Of a DNA stretch of 64,000 nt, positions 11,608 to 23,299 are shown in pieces. Positions within the stretch are counted from its first letter, which is position 1; each line of letters opens with the position of its first letter. A program made the position numbers and the translations under genes. The stretch covers positions 62,001-126,000 of the forward strand of contig JANFAH010000053.1 of assembly GCA_024663395.1 (NCBI GenBank). Reading direction: 5' to 3'. The stretch is from Pisolithus tinctorius (lineage: Eukaryota; Basidiomycota; Agaricomycetes; Boletales; Pisolithaceae). The notes under the pieces are model-generated. The model had not been told where the DNA came from. It ran no database searches and worked only from the letters and a program-made list of their open reading frames with translations.

Positions 11608-13110
11608 ATGGCAACCAACCACCCCAGCATCTTGGATGACCAAGCCCGTCTATCTGAACAGCTCCAGCTGCTCAATCAGCTTGGCTACTCACACTTGTAC
11701 GGTGACAGCCAATATGGTGACAACTTGGAGAATAGTTGGGCACCAGATCACAATGCCAAGATTCGTGCTCTTGACGCTATAACAGTTGCATTGACGACTG
11801 GCGCTCCTGGAGAAACTTTCGCCGCTTCATTCGATGACCGCGGGAAGGGTCCGACGCTCGTCTTAGCGAAAAATACTCCCGTTACTCATGAAGATGAGCA
11901 GGCCATTTATCGCTTGCTCAAAGTGATTACCGCTTTCACCACTGAAAATGCATGTGACGTTCTTCCTTTCCTGATTCCTCGTTGCCGGGAAAACATCGAG
12001 AAGCGTGTCATGAAGATGCGTCAAGTCGTGGCCGTGCTGTCACATGATCTCGAAGAAATCCTAAACGATTACAATCCTTCCTCTATCGAAGGAGAGTTCC
12101 CCAACTCTGTGTGGTATCGACAAGGGAGGTATTCCGGGAGTGAACCTCCTTTTTCAAAAATGATGCATAATCTCTTGGAGGACATCGAGTCAAGAGCTCG
12201 AGCTCTTGCCTTAGGGGACGCCAATCTCTCAGCAAAACTGTATGCATCGCTTGCGATGATCGCCTTTGTTCTCCAGGAATCCCGTCTCCTACGTTTTCTC
12301 TGCGGATACACCAGTCGAGTGCATCCGCTCCGCAAGCCACTGGCAGAAAAGCTGAGGCGTCGTCTCAGCAAAGTTTGCCAATATTATCACGACATCAACC
12401 ACCTGGTTGGGTATGCCAAGCAATATTTCCCAGATGGCATTGACCATTATTGGGTGGTTGCTACTGCTGGCACGGAAGAGGCTGCGATTGAACTTGGCGA
12501 AAGTTACTTTGATGCTGTATCACATGCGCTCGGCCACCCCCTCTTGGCGGAAAATGTAGCCACACTTCGCGAGAGCTTCCCGCATATGGAGGAGAGGTGG
12601 CACAACAACCGTATCATCAAGACGCGGGTTCATCCGGAACTTCGAATCGTGCTTCATCTCACCACCCAGTTCAACCGTTGGGATTTTCCGCGCCAGCAAC
12701 CCATTGGGTGTAGCAAACGGTGTTGCTATTGTTGCACTGAATGGATTACAAGATACAACATGAAGGCCACCACACGATGGACGATGACGCGCACTGAGGG
12801 CAAGGTAGATGCTACTTGGGCTCTCCCTACTCATGGACATGCCTTCACAAGGGATGGGGGGTTTGATATGGATGAATACGTCCGACGTGAAGTGAGATGG
12901 AGCCTTGCTTGTGCCATGCTTTCGCTGTTTCAGGACCCAAAGGGGACATTGGACGATGAGAAGATGCAGGCAATCCGCACTTCTACTCAGGCAGCCACGG
13001 CAAAGTCCACCGAGCGTGCCTTGAAGGATTTCTTTAACCGAAAAAAAGAGTCAAAACTTACTAAATTTATGAAGCTGTTCAAAGGGAAAAAAGCATTATG
13101 TCTAGACTGA
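11608..13110 (+). CDS. Predicted nucleic-acid/nucleotide deaminase, OTT_1508-like fungal family (paralogue B)
   Basis: This is a single-exon 500-residue frame beginning MATNHPSILDDQARLSEQL. It aligns with paralogue A from the N-terminal RLSE..L..L.QLGYSH segment to the zinc site. Here the site is KTRVHPELRIVLHL (His342, Pro343, Glu344) and PIGCSKRCCYCCTEW; by alignment Cys373 and Cys376 are the ligands, with extra cysteines at 372 and 375. HPE in place of HAE is tolerated in the deaminase fold. The C-terminus is longer than in A and ends in a Lys-rich tail (FFNRKKESKLTKFMKLFKGKK) that could bind nucleic acid or act as a nuclear signal. No lesions are seen. Function and substrate are unknown; family membership rests on motifs. 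Confidence 0.8.
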   Translation: MATNHPSILDDQARLSEQLQLLNQLGYSHLYGDSQYGDNLENSWAPDHNAKIRALDAITVALTTGAPGETFAASFDDRGKGPTLVLAKNTPVTHEDEQAIYRLLKVITAFTTENACDVLPFLIPRCRENIEKRVMKMRQVVAVLSHDLEEILNDYNPSSIEGEFPNSVWYRQGRYSGSEPPFSKMMHNLLEDIESRARALALGDANLSAKLYASLAMIAFVLQESRLLRFLCGYTSRVHPLRKPLAEKLRRRLSKVCQYYHDINHLVGYAKQYFPDGIDHYWVVATAGTEEAAIELGESYFDAVSHALGHPLLAENVATLRESFPHMEERWHNNRIIKTRVHPELRIVLHLTTQFNRWDFPRQQPIGCSKRCCYCCTEWITRYNMKATTRWTMTRTEGKVDATWALPTHGHAFTRDGGFDMDEYVRREVRWSLACAMLSLFQDPKGTLDDEKMQAIRTSTQAATAKSTERALKDFFNRKKESKLTKFMKLFKGKKALCLD

Positions 13111-13562
13111 TTCTCCCAATTCCCACCTTCACATAAAACTTGTCGCTACTCAGATCTCTAGTTGGCTATCCACAGTGTACTTGGGAAGTTTCAGCATGTG
13201 TAGTTGTCGATTGAACTGGAACTACAGTGTATACACGAGCTTCTGATGGTGTACCTGGTAGATGCATATAATCCAAGTTTTTTTTTCAACCTTTTTTTGA
13301 CTTTCGGGGGTTGCATGGTCATGGAAGGCCACAAAACCTTTCAAGCTCAATTGTATCATAATTTGCAGGCGTCACCACTTCGGCATGGAGGTTAGTTTAA
13401 CAGGCCTTATAAAGGGGCTATAAGGGATAATTACAAAAGTCAAGTTTCAGTGGTTCTACAAAAGGGGCAGGTTGATGAATCATGATGGTCAGCGCGCTCT
13501 GTCAGTGGAGAAGTCAGCACCAACGGGCTGGATGATTTCATATCTCGCACGACGATTGCTTG
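13111..13562. other. Intergenic, T-rich 3' flank of deaminase B
   Basis: This stretch contains poly-T tracts near 13278-13300 and no recognised gene or repeat. Confidence 0.3.
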
Positions 13563-14437
13563 ATGCTGGTGACATCACATCTTGACGACTTGATTGTATT
13601 GGATGGAAATGGACTTGTATGTGCGTTTCATGGCCCAATGTGCCCAATTGCTTATACAGAGTCCAGCGAGGTGATGATCTACAATTTCACATCCGGCCTT
13701 CAGGTTGTTTCATTCTTGCATCTAGCAGTCTCAGACCTGCTTGACTTACCACCAGTGAAAGAATCTCAAGCATTTCTTCGCCCCTTTGAAGGCAGGAGTT
13801 GGTCCGATCGTGTCCCCAGTGAGCCCCATGTTTGGTTGAATGTTGCTGATATCATCTCGTTTTACAACACCAACCTCCTACCCTCTCTCATTCCTGCGTG
13901 GTTTGGGAAAGAACGATGAGATCATCAACTACTGAACATATCAGACGAAGATCTTCTGGGGACGAAATTTCGGATTGAAGAGGAGTTGGCAAAACCACGG
14001 GAGTTGTACATGAGGATAGATTGGATGGCATTGATCAGGACGATCATCCATCAGTATGCCAATTGACTCAAATTAATACGATATCTGCTAGGTTTGATCA
14101 CATGGGACAACCCAGGAGCGATAAAGGACCCGAACATCGAAGCTAAAACTCACGTTGACTGGTTAATACAGTGGTTGGACTGGAACGTTTGGGTGAAGTA
14201 TCGGCCAGAATGTAGCCGAGATGTACGTGCACACCGTCGGGACTCACGTACGCGACACACTGACATCCGCCTGCCCTTGGTTAGGAAATGTGCTATTTGA
14301 CTACCTGGCCCATTGGATTTCCAATGGACAAGCTGTCACCTCTTCCACCCCGAGATGAGGATGGACTGTACATGCCTTCACCAGGACCGTTCCATATCCA
14401 TTTTCCTGACTGGCAGAGGTCACAAACAGATATGTAA
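13563..14437 (+). pseudogene. Decayed gene of unknown family
   Basis: Segments with coding character follow one another: DDLIVLDGNGLVCAF, PSEPHVWLNVADIISFYNTN, an in-frame TGA at 13917-13919, then SDEDLLGTKFRIEEELAKP and RIDWMALIRTIIHQYAN, ITWDNPGAIKDPN, HVDWLIQWLDWNVWVKYRP and finally EMCYLTTWPIGFPMDKLSPL with a stop near 14437. The frame on both sides of the TGA is the same and no intron of fitting phase removes it. The next join (around 14035-14095) also misses phase by one base. I recognise no domain; it resembles lineage-specific hypothetical proteins of Agaricomycetes. Confidence 0.4.
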
Positions 14438-14439
14438 GA

Positions 14440-15355
14440 AGGGTTGAGCCTTACACTCTCTAGTCGTCATGTACCAGTAAAAGTGCCGTCCTATCAGTAT
14501 GAGGCTGAGATAGATTGTAACAGTATTGATTTTCTGGGTTCCGGGATGAGGTGAGCAGCACCAAAGCCCAACAAAGGAAGCGAGGAACCCATCTCTCCTC
14601 ACTGGAAGTCTGCCAAATGTGACAGGGCAAAATGGCACGGAGTAATTTTCCAACCCTGTAACATGCGAGTCAAATTCGAAGCGACCAACTTTACATTCTA
14701 AAACCTTTCGAGTACGTACTTACTCTGCTCTTCCCCCGAGTGCCAAGTGGAAGGTACTTGCGCTTCTCGAATAACTAGGTGCATCCGTAGAGTGTTTCTG
14801 CCAGGCAGGATCAAAAGACTGAATATAGCCAATGATTTCTTCCCATGTTACTGTCTGCGTGAGATGTCCACCAGTCGTTCATTGACAAGATGAGTTCTGA
14901 ATTGAAATCCCTCCTTCGAGGAACTCACCTTCAAAGGCTCGATTATAGCCATCATTCTCGGCATTTGGAATTCAGCATGTTTTTGTCAAGTTGTTCAGAG
15001 AAGAAGTGGCAGTTACGACAACTGGCAACTCAAAGGGAGATGTAAGTTTCAAGGAAGGTTACTTCAATTTCCGTACATCATTCCGCGACGACGACTCCCA
15101 GTAATGAGTGTTGTGGTGGAGCGGGGACTGACGAGTTCAGGCCGTAGTCACTGACACAGCCATCATGACATTGCAGGTGTTGGCTTTGCAGGCAAGCACG
15201 CATGTATTTTGAAGTAGTCCGGCATGGCGTGTCTAGCTGTCAACCTTGACACTCTTATCATATGCTTCCACCAACAGTCAATATGACTAGCTCCTTGTTA
15301 TTCCTGACAATTGCGCTGCTGGAGCAGAAATTGCATGTGATGAGCTGGGGACAAA
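14440..15355. other. Intergenic, no recognised gene
   Basis: Only short frames occur on either strand. Nothing was recognised before the MITE boundary at 15356. Confidence 0.3.
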
Positions 15356-15531
15356 GTACGTTTATTCAGAAAAATTCGCAGGTGGCTGTGCTTACAGCCA
15401 CTGCAAATTCACTGACTGAGCGGAAGGCGCGCGTGCGAGAAAGTCAGGGTCGGGCGACCTGCAGGCTGCGGCATTTCCTTTTAAGGCAGTTCACACGGCA
15501 TCGCCACCTGCAAATTTCTCGTGCTAAGTAC
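15356..15531. mobile_element. MITE, 176 bp, with imperfect terminal inverted repeats
   Basis: The element begins GTACGTTTATTCAG followed by AAAAATTCGCAGGTGGC. Its other end, read in reverse, begins GTACTTAGCACGAGAAATTT and continues GCAGGTGGC, so the ends form imperfect inverted repeats of about 30 bp. Both edges carry GTAC, which may be part of the terminus or a target duplication. It has no coding capacity. Pieces of a second copy occupy 8424-9090. It sits about 370 bp upstream of the TET/JBP gene. Confidence 0.65.
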
Positions 15532-15902
15532 TAACTCTCACGCGCACGACGCGCCCCGTCCGACCACAACCCACTACATAGGGTCTCATTTTGGGCAACT
15601 CTTCGTCTCACGGCTTCTGTGTCCACAACCTGCCACGCTTGCTCGTGTTTTGTTGATCATCTTCTGTGGGGCTGTGTCTCAAATGTGTGGGGCCTCTCAC
15701 ATGTGAGTGTCTTATTCTCTGAAGATCTTTTCTTGCTTTTTTCAACTCTCCCCCTGGAAACGCTTGACTGCTTGCGTCCAGAGGGTGAGGTCATAACAAC
15801 GAACAATTTTACGCTTGACTGCTTGCGTGGATTGAACTTGATGTGATGAGATTTATAGAATCCTTCCCCCCCATCCATTTTCATGTGAACTGACTTCTAT
15901 AG

Positions 15903-17421
15903 GTCATCTCATGCTTCCAGCTCCAATGATAAAGATATGGTTATCAGTGGGGCTGATGCCAGTGCACAGACCTTTGATTTGGGCTCCTTGACCCCAATGC
16001 TTCAGTTAGTCATGTAGTGGTATGCTTTGTTCTATGCTGTACTGACCATGTGACAGCTCTTATGCCTCCAAGCAAGAGGACAGATGGGAGAAGCAGATGA
16101 TAGCCATCTTTGGCTCAATTCAAGTAGATGGGCCTCTCCCTCTCTTACCCCCACTATCTGAGGATGAGTCCTGGTGAGTTTCAGTTTCTCATATGATCCT
16201 GACAATGTGCACTAAGATACCTGTAAGCAGTGGACAGAAAAGAAAATCTAAATCCAAGGAGTAAGTTGTTAAGCATATACTAAAGGGGCATTATACTAAC
16301 AATGAACCCAGTACCTACCGTTCTCCTGAAGGCAAGGAACGGAAGCTAATCAAGGGCTTCCAAAGGGAGATGAAGAATATGGTAAAGAAAGCTAAGAGTG
16401 ACAGTGGCAAGTTTATGTGTCACTCTCCTACATTACAAAGACTGACAGATATGACTTAGTCATCTTTGAGTCCTTCAATTTTGTGGAGGCTATCAAAAAG
16501 TTGCAGATGGTTCCTAAGAGGAGTGAGGCCACTGTAATGCAATGGCTTGATGGGAAGCCTCGAGTGGCAAAAAGCTCAGACGGAGTGGATATAATCTGTC
16601 ATCTGCCCATGGCACTCAAGGAGTGTGCTAGAGTAAGTGGTCTTCTTCAACCAATCAAGAGCTAATTGATTATGTGCATCGTTGTATAGAAGGAGTTGTA
16701 CCAGGCCCTTATGGAATTTGGTCATGCTGTCAATGCCAAGCCAGATGGAGGTGCTGACAGAAACAAACGTAACGTGAAGTCATCGTATGTCCAGAAGGAG
16801 GGAGAGCTTGCTGGTATTGTGAAGCTTGTGGCTTATTGGAAAATGGTTGGCCATCCAGTTAGTGTATTGTACCATATCTTGAGTGCTAACCCTTACATTG
16901 TTGGCAACTAGCATGGCCCCAAGACTCCTTCAAGAGACTATTTGAAGTCTGGCAGGCAATTTTGCCTAGCCACTGCCGTCCTCAACAAGCTCAATCACTC
17001 AGCCCTTCGAATCAATGCTGCCTTTGAGGCTCTTGATGAGAAGCAATACTCTGCCCTTAAGACTCTTAGGGAGAAAGTTTTGTTGGATAATCCCTTTGCA
17101 AGGATGATCGCCTCCAACTACCCGCTCCTCTTTGAAGGCCTGGCTATAATGTGGAACCGGCAGACTCCCCTTCACTCAGATAATACTGATCCGATCAATG
17201 GGTGGGTTGCATTGATGGTATTGGGTGAGTTCCAAAAGGGACATCTATGGATACCCTGTCTTAAGCTCAGGCTCTCTTATGAGCCTGGTACAATTATTTT
17301 CTTACGTGGCCACATCCTGCCTCATGAGGTTGAAGCTTGGGAGGGTGGACAGCGTATTTCAATGGCTCACTTCACTCATCAAACTATTTGGAATGACTAC
17401 CCTGATATTGAATGTCCCTAG
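15903..17421 (+). pseudogene. Fungal TET/JBP-family 2OG-Fe(II) dioxygenase, damaged
   Basis: Spliced reading gives an N-terminal Ser/Lys-rich part (QEDRWEKQMIAIFGS, GQKRKSKSKD, KERKLIKGFQREMKNMVKK), a middle helical part (KTDRYDLVIFESFNFVEAI, EGELAGIVKLVAYWKMVG) and the catalytic double-stranded beta-helix. The iron and 2-oxoglutarate residues are intact: His and Asp of TPLHSDNTDP (17173-17181), the distal His of ILPHEVEAW (17333) and Arg of GGQRISMAHF (17353). Fungal proteins of this type oxidise 5-methylcytosine or related bases in DNA and are expanded with KDZ transposons in mushrooms; no KDZ transposase is in this window. Two lesions break the frame: a missing base in a T run near 16411 and an in-frame TAG at 16909-16911. 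Without them about 430 residues would be read. The true 5' end is uncertain. Confidence 0.65.
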
Positions 17422-17429
17422 ATGAGTTC

Positions 17430-19411
17430 TACTGTAGATAAACTGTTATACTAAATGATGAGGCTTTTTGGATGATTAGAAAGATCAATATGAAAATGTG
17501 GACTTGGTGAAATACTTTCAGTTTAACTGACAGCTGCATTCAACATCAGGAAAAGAGCACTCATCAGCATTGCCGTGCCTTCTGTTTGTCGATCACAGCT
17601 ACTCTTCGTGGCAAGTGAAGGCCGATGCGTAGTAGTGGATACGAGTGATGATGAGCGTGGTGACGCATATCCGGCAGATTCAACTGGGCCACCCGACCAG
17701 GTTTAGAGACGGTTGTAGGAACAGGCAGCTGAAAAAAAACAGTACTTGGAAAGAATCAATGAGCTCAGTCATTATGTCCACGTCATCTCGCGCTGGCGCC
17801 CACGACGGGTGTCACAAACGATGACTTTAATACTTGGTGTCCGAGTCAATGCTGTTGAATGCGAAGAGATTCGTCTCGGGCGTCGAGCTGTGGCTAGTGT
17901 ACGGAGAATACTTGCTTCTCTTCGTGAGGAGGTTGGGGTACGATATAGAATCCCTGGCAGTCTTTGTAGAATCGGATTGTCTCGTTTGACGCAAGGTTCG
18001 GCGTGATGCTGGGAACCAAGTTGCCAGACGTACCTAAAGTGTTCTTGATATATGCAGATGCTGCTCGGTTGCACACCAACTCTGCTGCCTCGCAGTTATT
18101 TTCATACTCCGACACACTCCACTTATGTGCTTGCATAGATATCCGCAATTTCCAGATGCTTCCAATACAGAAGTACTCTGTCGCAGCCATACAACCTGGC
18201 CGCCACCATAGAGGGGACAAAGTGAGGAAGATGGAAACAGACCGGTTGCACTACGACTCGTACCTCGAGGTAGTTATAGGTTTCGCCAGCGTTCATCCCA
18301 GCTGGTATACGAGAGCGTTCAACACCAATGTTTATTCGAAACTCGCGGCTTCTGAGAACGTTTCGGCATATCCTTTGACCCACAACTCGGTAGGTCCACG
18401 AGCGTGACCGTCGTCTCGCCTGCGGGCAAGTCTATTATCAATCTTTCAACTGTATCGTTCAACACACTCGCCGTGGGCTGATCGGAGCATGGTGCCCGAG
18501 CGTGCGTTAAAGGATAGGTGTGATCAGAGACGATATTCTTGAATCGTTAGCCTCCGCGCAAGTTGAAACTGAACTGGTATCCTGGATATCAAAAGGCGAT
18601 CGAGGCAATCGTCATTCAAAAATTTATGCTCTAATAGGACTCCATTGCTTTAAGGGCCAGACGGAACTTCCAATCCATGAGGATGCTAACAACGACCAGC
18701 ACGAATGCAATGGTCATCGGGGCATACTCGGCGGCGATGCGTCAATCGGCCGCACAAAAAACAAAGCAGTGGTAATTCTTCGCTTGCGTTAGTCGAGTTG
18801 TGAGGGTCCAGTCAGCGCTTCCGAGTTAAGGCGTCGCGAAAGAGGATGTTGCCCAACCACCAGAGGGATCCCTGGAGGGGATGGAGTGGGGGGTGTAATG
18901 GATACCAAAACAACCACCACGGTCACGCCGGTAACGGGCGGCATACTTCACGGACGATCGCGTGTTTTCCAACGTTTCTGGGAGTATCGGCCTATCAACG
19001 TCATTACACGAAGGCGGAGTCCCCTGGCCAAAATCTCGGAGTGACCCAATATATCGCTGTAAGCTGCTGCGTGTAGTGTCCTGAAGAAAAGCCCACGAGA
19101 TCAGGAAGACAACGTTAGCTGTCCGGCAGTGAAAGTCCTTGCGGCCTCCGCAGGTAGGATCCTAAAGTTTCGACTTACCCGTTGAGTATGAACTGGGTGG
19201 TGCAGCGCCGTTGGCGACCACAATGTTCGCCTCGACGGTAGCCACCCCGAACCGCTTTGATGTTACCCTGCGGACTTGCATCGCGTTGGGTCGGGGGATG
19301 CCAAAGAGGGGCCGACGCGTTGGAGAGTGTCAGCGATACAATTTGGACACCTAATAACATATGTGTGGTTCCTCGCTGACGCGTTGAACCTTACATTGGC
19401 TTCTGAGGAAG
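17430..19411. other. Region upstream of HET copy 1, part of the duplicated unit
   Basis: No gene was recognised. Short stretches (near 17715-17790 and 17890-17915, for example GTGGCTAGTGTAC) recur, diverged, at about 24010-24150 upstream of HET copy 2. The duplication therefore reaches well upstream of the coding part. Confidence 0.35.
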
Positions 19412-21805
19412 ATGAAGTTACTAGGTGTGAAAGCTGTTCTCGACCGGGAAGAGGATATCCAAAGGACTGATCCCAAACGTAAAATCCTGAAGGAACTTGA
19501 TGACAAAGATACTCATCATGCCATACTGTCACATCGCTGGGCCACCGAGGTCGGTTATGAAGAGATGGAAGAGGTCAGACATCGCGATGACTACCAAAAG
19601 ATCATCAAAAGCTGTGAGTAAGCTGTGAAGGACGGCTACGAGTGGTTGTGGATAGATACCTGCTGCATCGACAAGCGGAGCAGTTCAGAACTATCGGAGG
19701 CTATTAATTCGATGTTTCGATGGTACCGAGATGCACAGGTGTGCTATGCGTACCTCAACGACGTTGACGAATCAGACATCCCTACTGGACGAGATTATCA
19801 CTGGTTTCCCGAGTCCAATGGCTTTCCAGAGTGGTTCGTGCGGGTGGACACTACAGGAACTCATTGCCCCAAAGCAAGTCGAGTACTTCAACGAGGACTG
19901 GGTGTCGATTGGCAATAAACAAGACCTTGCATCCCGGTTGCAGCGCATCACCGGAATTCCCGCCAAAGTTTTGAGGGTCGGCCTGGCTGCGAAGCGTCTC
20001 TGTGTCGCACAAATCATGTCCTGGGGAGCTGAGTGGGAGACGACACGTCTGGAAGATCGGGCGTATTCGCTGATAGGGCTGTTTGGAGTGAACATGCCCA
20101 TGCTGTATGGAGAGGTCAAAAAGGCATTCCAACGGCTACAATGGGAAATCATTCGTGTATCCAACGATCAAAGCATATTTGCATGGAATTCACGGGAACC
20201 GCGGATAGGTATTGTTCTGGCTGATGACCCGAGCGACTTTCAGGGTTGTAGCAACATCGAAAAGTTGGAACCCGATGAATTTGTCAACAGAAGTACTCAT
20301 AAGGTACATCAAAGAGAACGAACTCGGTAACCCCTGGAACATCCGGCGTAACTCCACGAAGATCGCAACCAACCCAATACACTGGCGTAGACTTGCATGG
20401 TTGAGGCGGCGCATCCGATCGCTCAGCCAGCGACTTCGCACATTCACAATCAGCAATGGGGGTATCCAAGTGTGCTTGCCCGTCATTTTCCTTCCCAACT
20501 CTCCGTTCCACTGCATGGCTCTATTGACATATTGTGGCCGTGGTGGGGCATGGTTGGTCAGCATTGATTCAGTGTCCTCTGGGCCCAGCTTCGATAGAGC
20601 TCCATATACATTGCACCCTCCACGCATCAAGGTGTATCCAGAGTTCAAGACACTCTATCTCAGTCATCACCAAGACACTGACGAGACGCATCGCGAGTTC
20701 ATACTTGACGACAAGCATGCCTCACACCATGGATTCACCCGCTGTGGCACCTACCCACGCGAGTTTAGAGGTGATTCTGCCATACTCTCATCCCTTACAA
20801 TCTCATTGTCATAGTCTACGCCAGCGATGATGCGAGCCTTCACTTTGCGGTTGGCCTTGGATATCACCTCGGCCAAGGATGGGTACACGTTCTCTATGAC
20901 AAAGGCTCTCCAACTCAAGGGACGGACCGGACAGATTTTGCCCATAGAACATATTATCGATTGTGGGATGCGCGTGCAAAACATGCTTCGAGTATGCCCA
21001 AACACGAAGATACCTTTTCGCACCGCGATGACCACTTCATCAAGCACGTTCACTTTCCCAGATCAATCTGGGCTGCGAGGGTAGTCTGGGGTCGATTAGA
21101 GATGGGCAACTTTAAGATTATGGTCGATGTCGAGCAATGTCCTGGTTGCTGTGACGGACCACGCGGATGGACAACAACATCAGTTGGTACTTTCTCCCCC
21201 GCGTGCTTGTGATTCTGACCATTTATGTTACCATAGAACGATCAAGGTGGCCTTGATACGCCGGGGCCTATGAACACGTTTCCCTATAGTTATTACTTGT
21301 ACCTGAACGGGTGGCAAGTCCAGCTTCAGGAGTGTTCTGGTCAACAGATTGCGGTGAGTTATACCGTACATACTCATCTTAGTGTCGAGCCTGACATAAC
21401 CAGCTGGGTGACTACGGCGATTATTCCGATGGCACTCTTATACGCACTGGAAATATATACGAGGATATGCGTACCCTTGGCATCGATGTAATGGATTCAG
21501 CTTATTGCCCTGTGGTCTCCGGCAAATCTGGATATAGACTGCCAACGAGTCACATGAAGAATGGGGATGGTCTTACATTGAAATATCGTGACAAGGGAGA
21601 ACGCCTGGTGCCGGATCAATTGAAGGGCGTCTCACTTCCCGTCAACGAACGTTTTGTGCTGCTACTGAAAGCCCTATCCACCCGTGCTGCAGGCAAACAT
21701 TTAGTGAAAACGGTCGTACAATGCTCAGATTTCGCTGCAGTTGGTTATTATGGAGAACGAAGGGACCCGGGGGGCGGTGAGTTTTCCACAAGGATCGTAC
21801 GCTGA
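19412..21805 (+). pseudogene. HET-domain (heterokaryon incompatibility) protein, copy 1
   Basis: The frame starts MKLLGVKAVLDREEDIQ and shows the HET domain (PF06985 type) in order: HAILSHRW, DGYEWLWIDTCCIDKRSSSE, AINSMFRWYRDAQVCYAYL, GWTLQELIAP, RLEDRAYSLIGLFGVNMPML, YGEVKKAFQRLQ and NDQSIFAW. A long C-terminal region continues (NPWNIRR, TFTISNGGIQVCLPVI, HHQDTDETHREF, WAARVVWGRLEMG, ending near 21805). In Ascomycota such domains trigger death of fused unlike cells; in mushrooms the large families have unclear roles. Two breaks are visible: TAA at 19619-19621 where copy 2 has CAA, and a lost base at about 19841 before GWTLQEL. More frame changes follow after 20280. The gene cannot make a full protein as it stands. 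Confidence 0.75.
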
Positions 21806-22126
21806 CTTTTGACTTTGAAGCATCAGATTCAGCCTCAGACAACGGGAATCACTCTAGAGAACCACGGATTTTGACTCCACTATATGCCGTCGCAAGCCCC
21901 CAAGTCTGGCGAAGAGAACCGCCGTGTCGACAGAGAAGGGGACAATTCCAAAGTATTCGGTAGGTCAATGGGATCACTATGTGTGCTGTTGAGTTTCGGC
22001 ATGTAGAAAACACTTTTACGCCCTTGTGAATATGGTACCTATTCTTATCATGCTTGAGGCTTTCTTTGCTGATCACACGATGTTCAGCATGAAATTACAG
22101 GTCCCAAAGCCCCTCACAAGCCTGTA

Positions 22127-23240
22127 GTGCGACAACTGCCAAACACACACCCATACTTAGGATGGCAACAGCATAGACAGAAGAAAGATCGTGTGATCAG
22201 GTTCTTCTCAGACATGTTCGGTCTCAAGTATCTGAGAAATTACGCGCGTATTCATGTTTTCATTGCCTCGTCTCGCTCACACCCACCGTTGAATGTAGGT
22301 CGGCGAAATTACATTCCTCGAAAAGTTCCCCTGGACGATTGAAACCGATTCGCTCAGCAAGGTTCTGTAGGCACTGTAGAAGGTTGGCCGGTCGCACACA
22401 AGCGTACCCGTCCGCATACTTCCATTGCAGCTCTAGGAGGTGGATTAATAGGACACGCACCAAGATTGTCGTGCACCCACTGGGCGATGACGTGTAATCT
22501 ATTTGTGGGCAGCCACCCACTTGATGCTGCGCGGGATCCACGGCTTGAAGTGGTGTTACCTCAGTTGTGCAGGCGTTTCCAGACTCTTTCTGACAGGGAT
22601 AATAAGCCGCATCGGTATGCTGAAGAATTGCAAAAAGTGCAGAACGAGTTGAAGTCCATAGCACACAGTCTGAGTGTTGGTGTAAGCGTTGCTACTGGCA
22701 AGAGATGGTCGGAGCTAACTCGATTCATGAAAAGCTACTCAAACACGGAGCGCCTATCTTCGGAGATATATACTTTGGGTTTAAGCTCTCGTGAGGACTT
22801 TTATTACATCGGATTATTTCGGTTTTCCACTATGCAATACTCCAGATCGATAGGTCCGGAAATCCGCATTGGATATGACAGGTCAGCACCATATCTACTG
22901 ACGTCCAGCAGTCCACCTCTTGAACGCCGTATGTAGGCAACCGGGCTTTCGTTCCATGGTGTGAGAGATAGAGGCGCTCCAAGCGAAACTTAATGCAACA
23001 AGGGATGAAGACGAACAACGAGCACTGGAGGAGGTCGTCATAGGGAAGGCAAGTACAGCATCAACTTGTTGCCTTTTGACACTGATTGTCGATTTGTTAA
23101 TAGATCCTGTGGCTCTGCTGGTGTGGGGTCTGCGCGGAAGTGGACCAACTATTACCCCAGGCAAGCCAACTCTCTTGTCTCCATAGATATCATTTGACAT
23201 GGTTCGGGTTGTGGACTACATTCGCAGCGAAGGCAGGCTG
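22127..23240 (+). pseudogene. 3' part of HET copy 1 unit
   Basis: Coding-like segments include RYAEELQKVQNELKSIAHSL, SVGVSVATGKRW, EIEALQAKLNATRDEDEQRA and, after a possible intron with a GCAAGT donor near 23049, DPVALLVWGLRGSGPTIT. The same segments recur in copy 2 (26548-27110). The charged repeat-like helix suggests a short coiled coil. Whether this belonged to the HET protein or to a separate downstream gene cannot be told. Confidence 0.4.
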
Positions 23241-23299
23241 AGGGTAAGTGGTGTCCCACGCTTGACAGCGGCAATGTCATCGCTGTTAGTAGGGATTAC

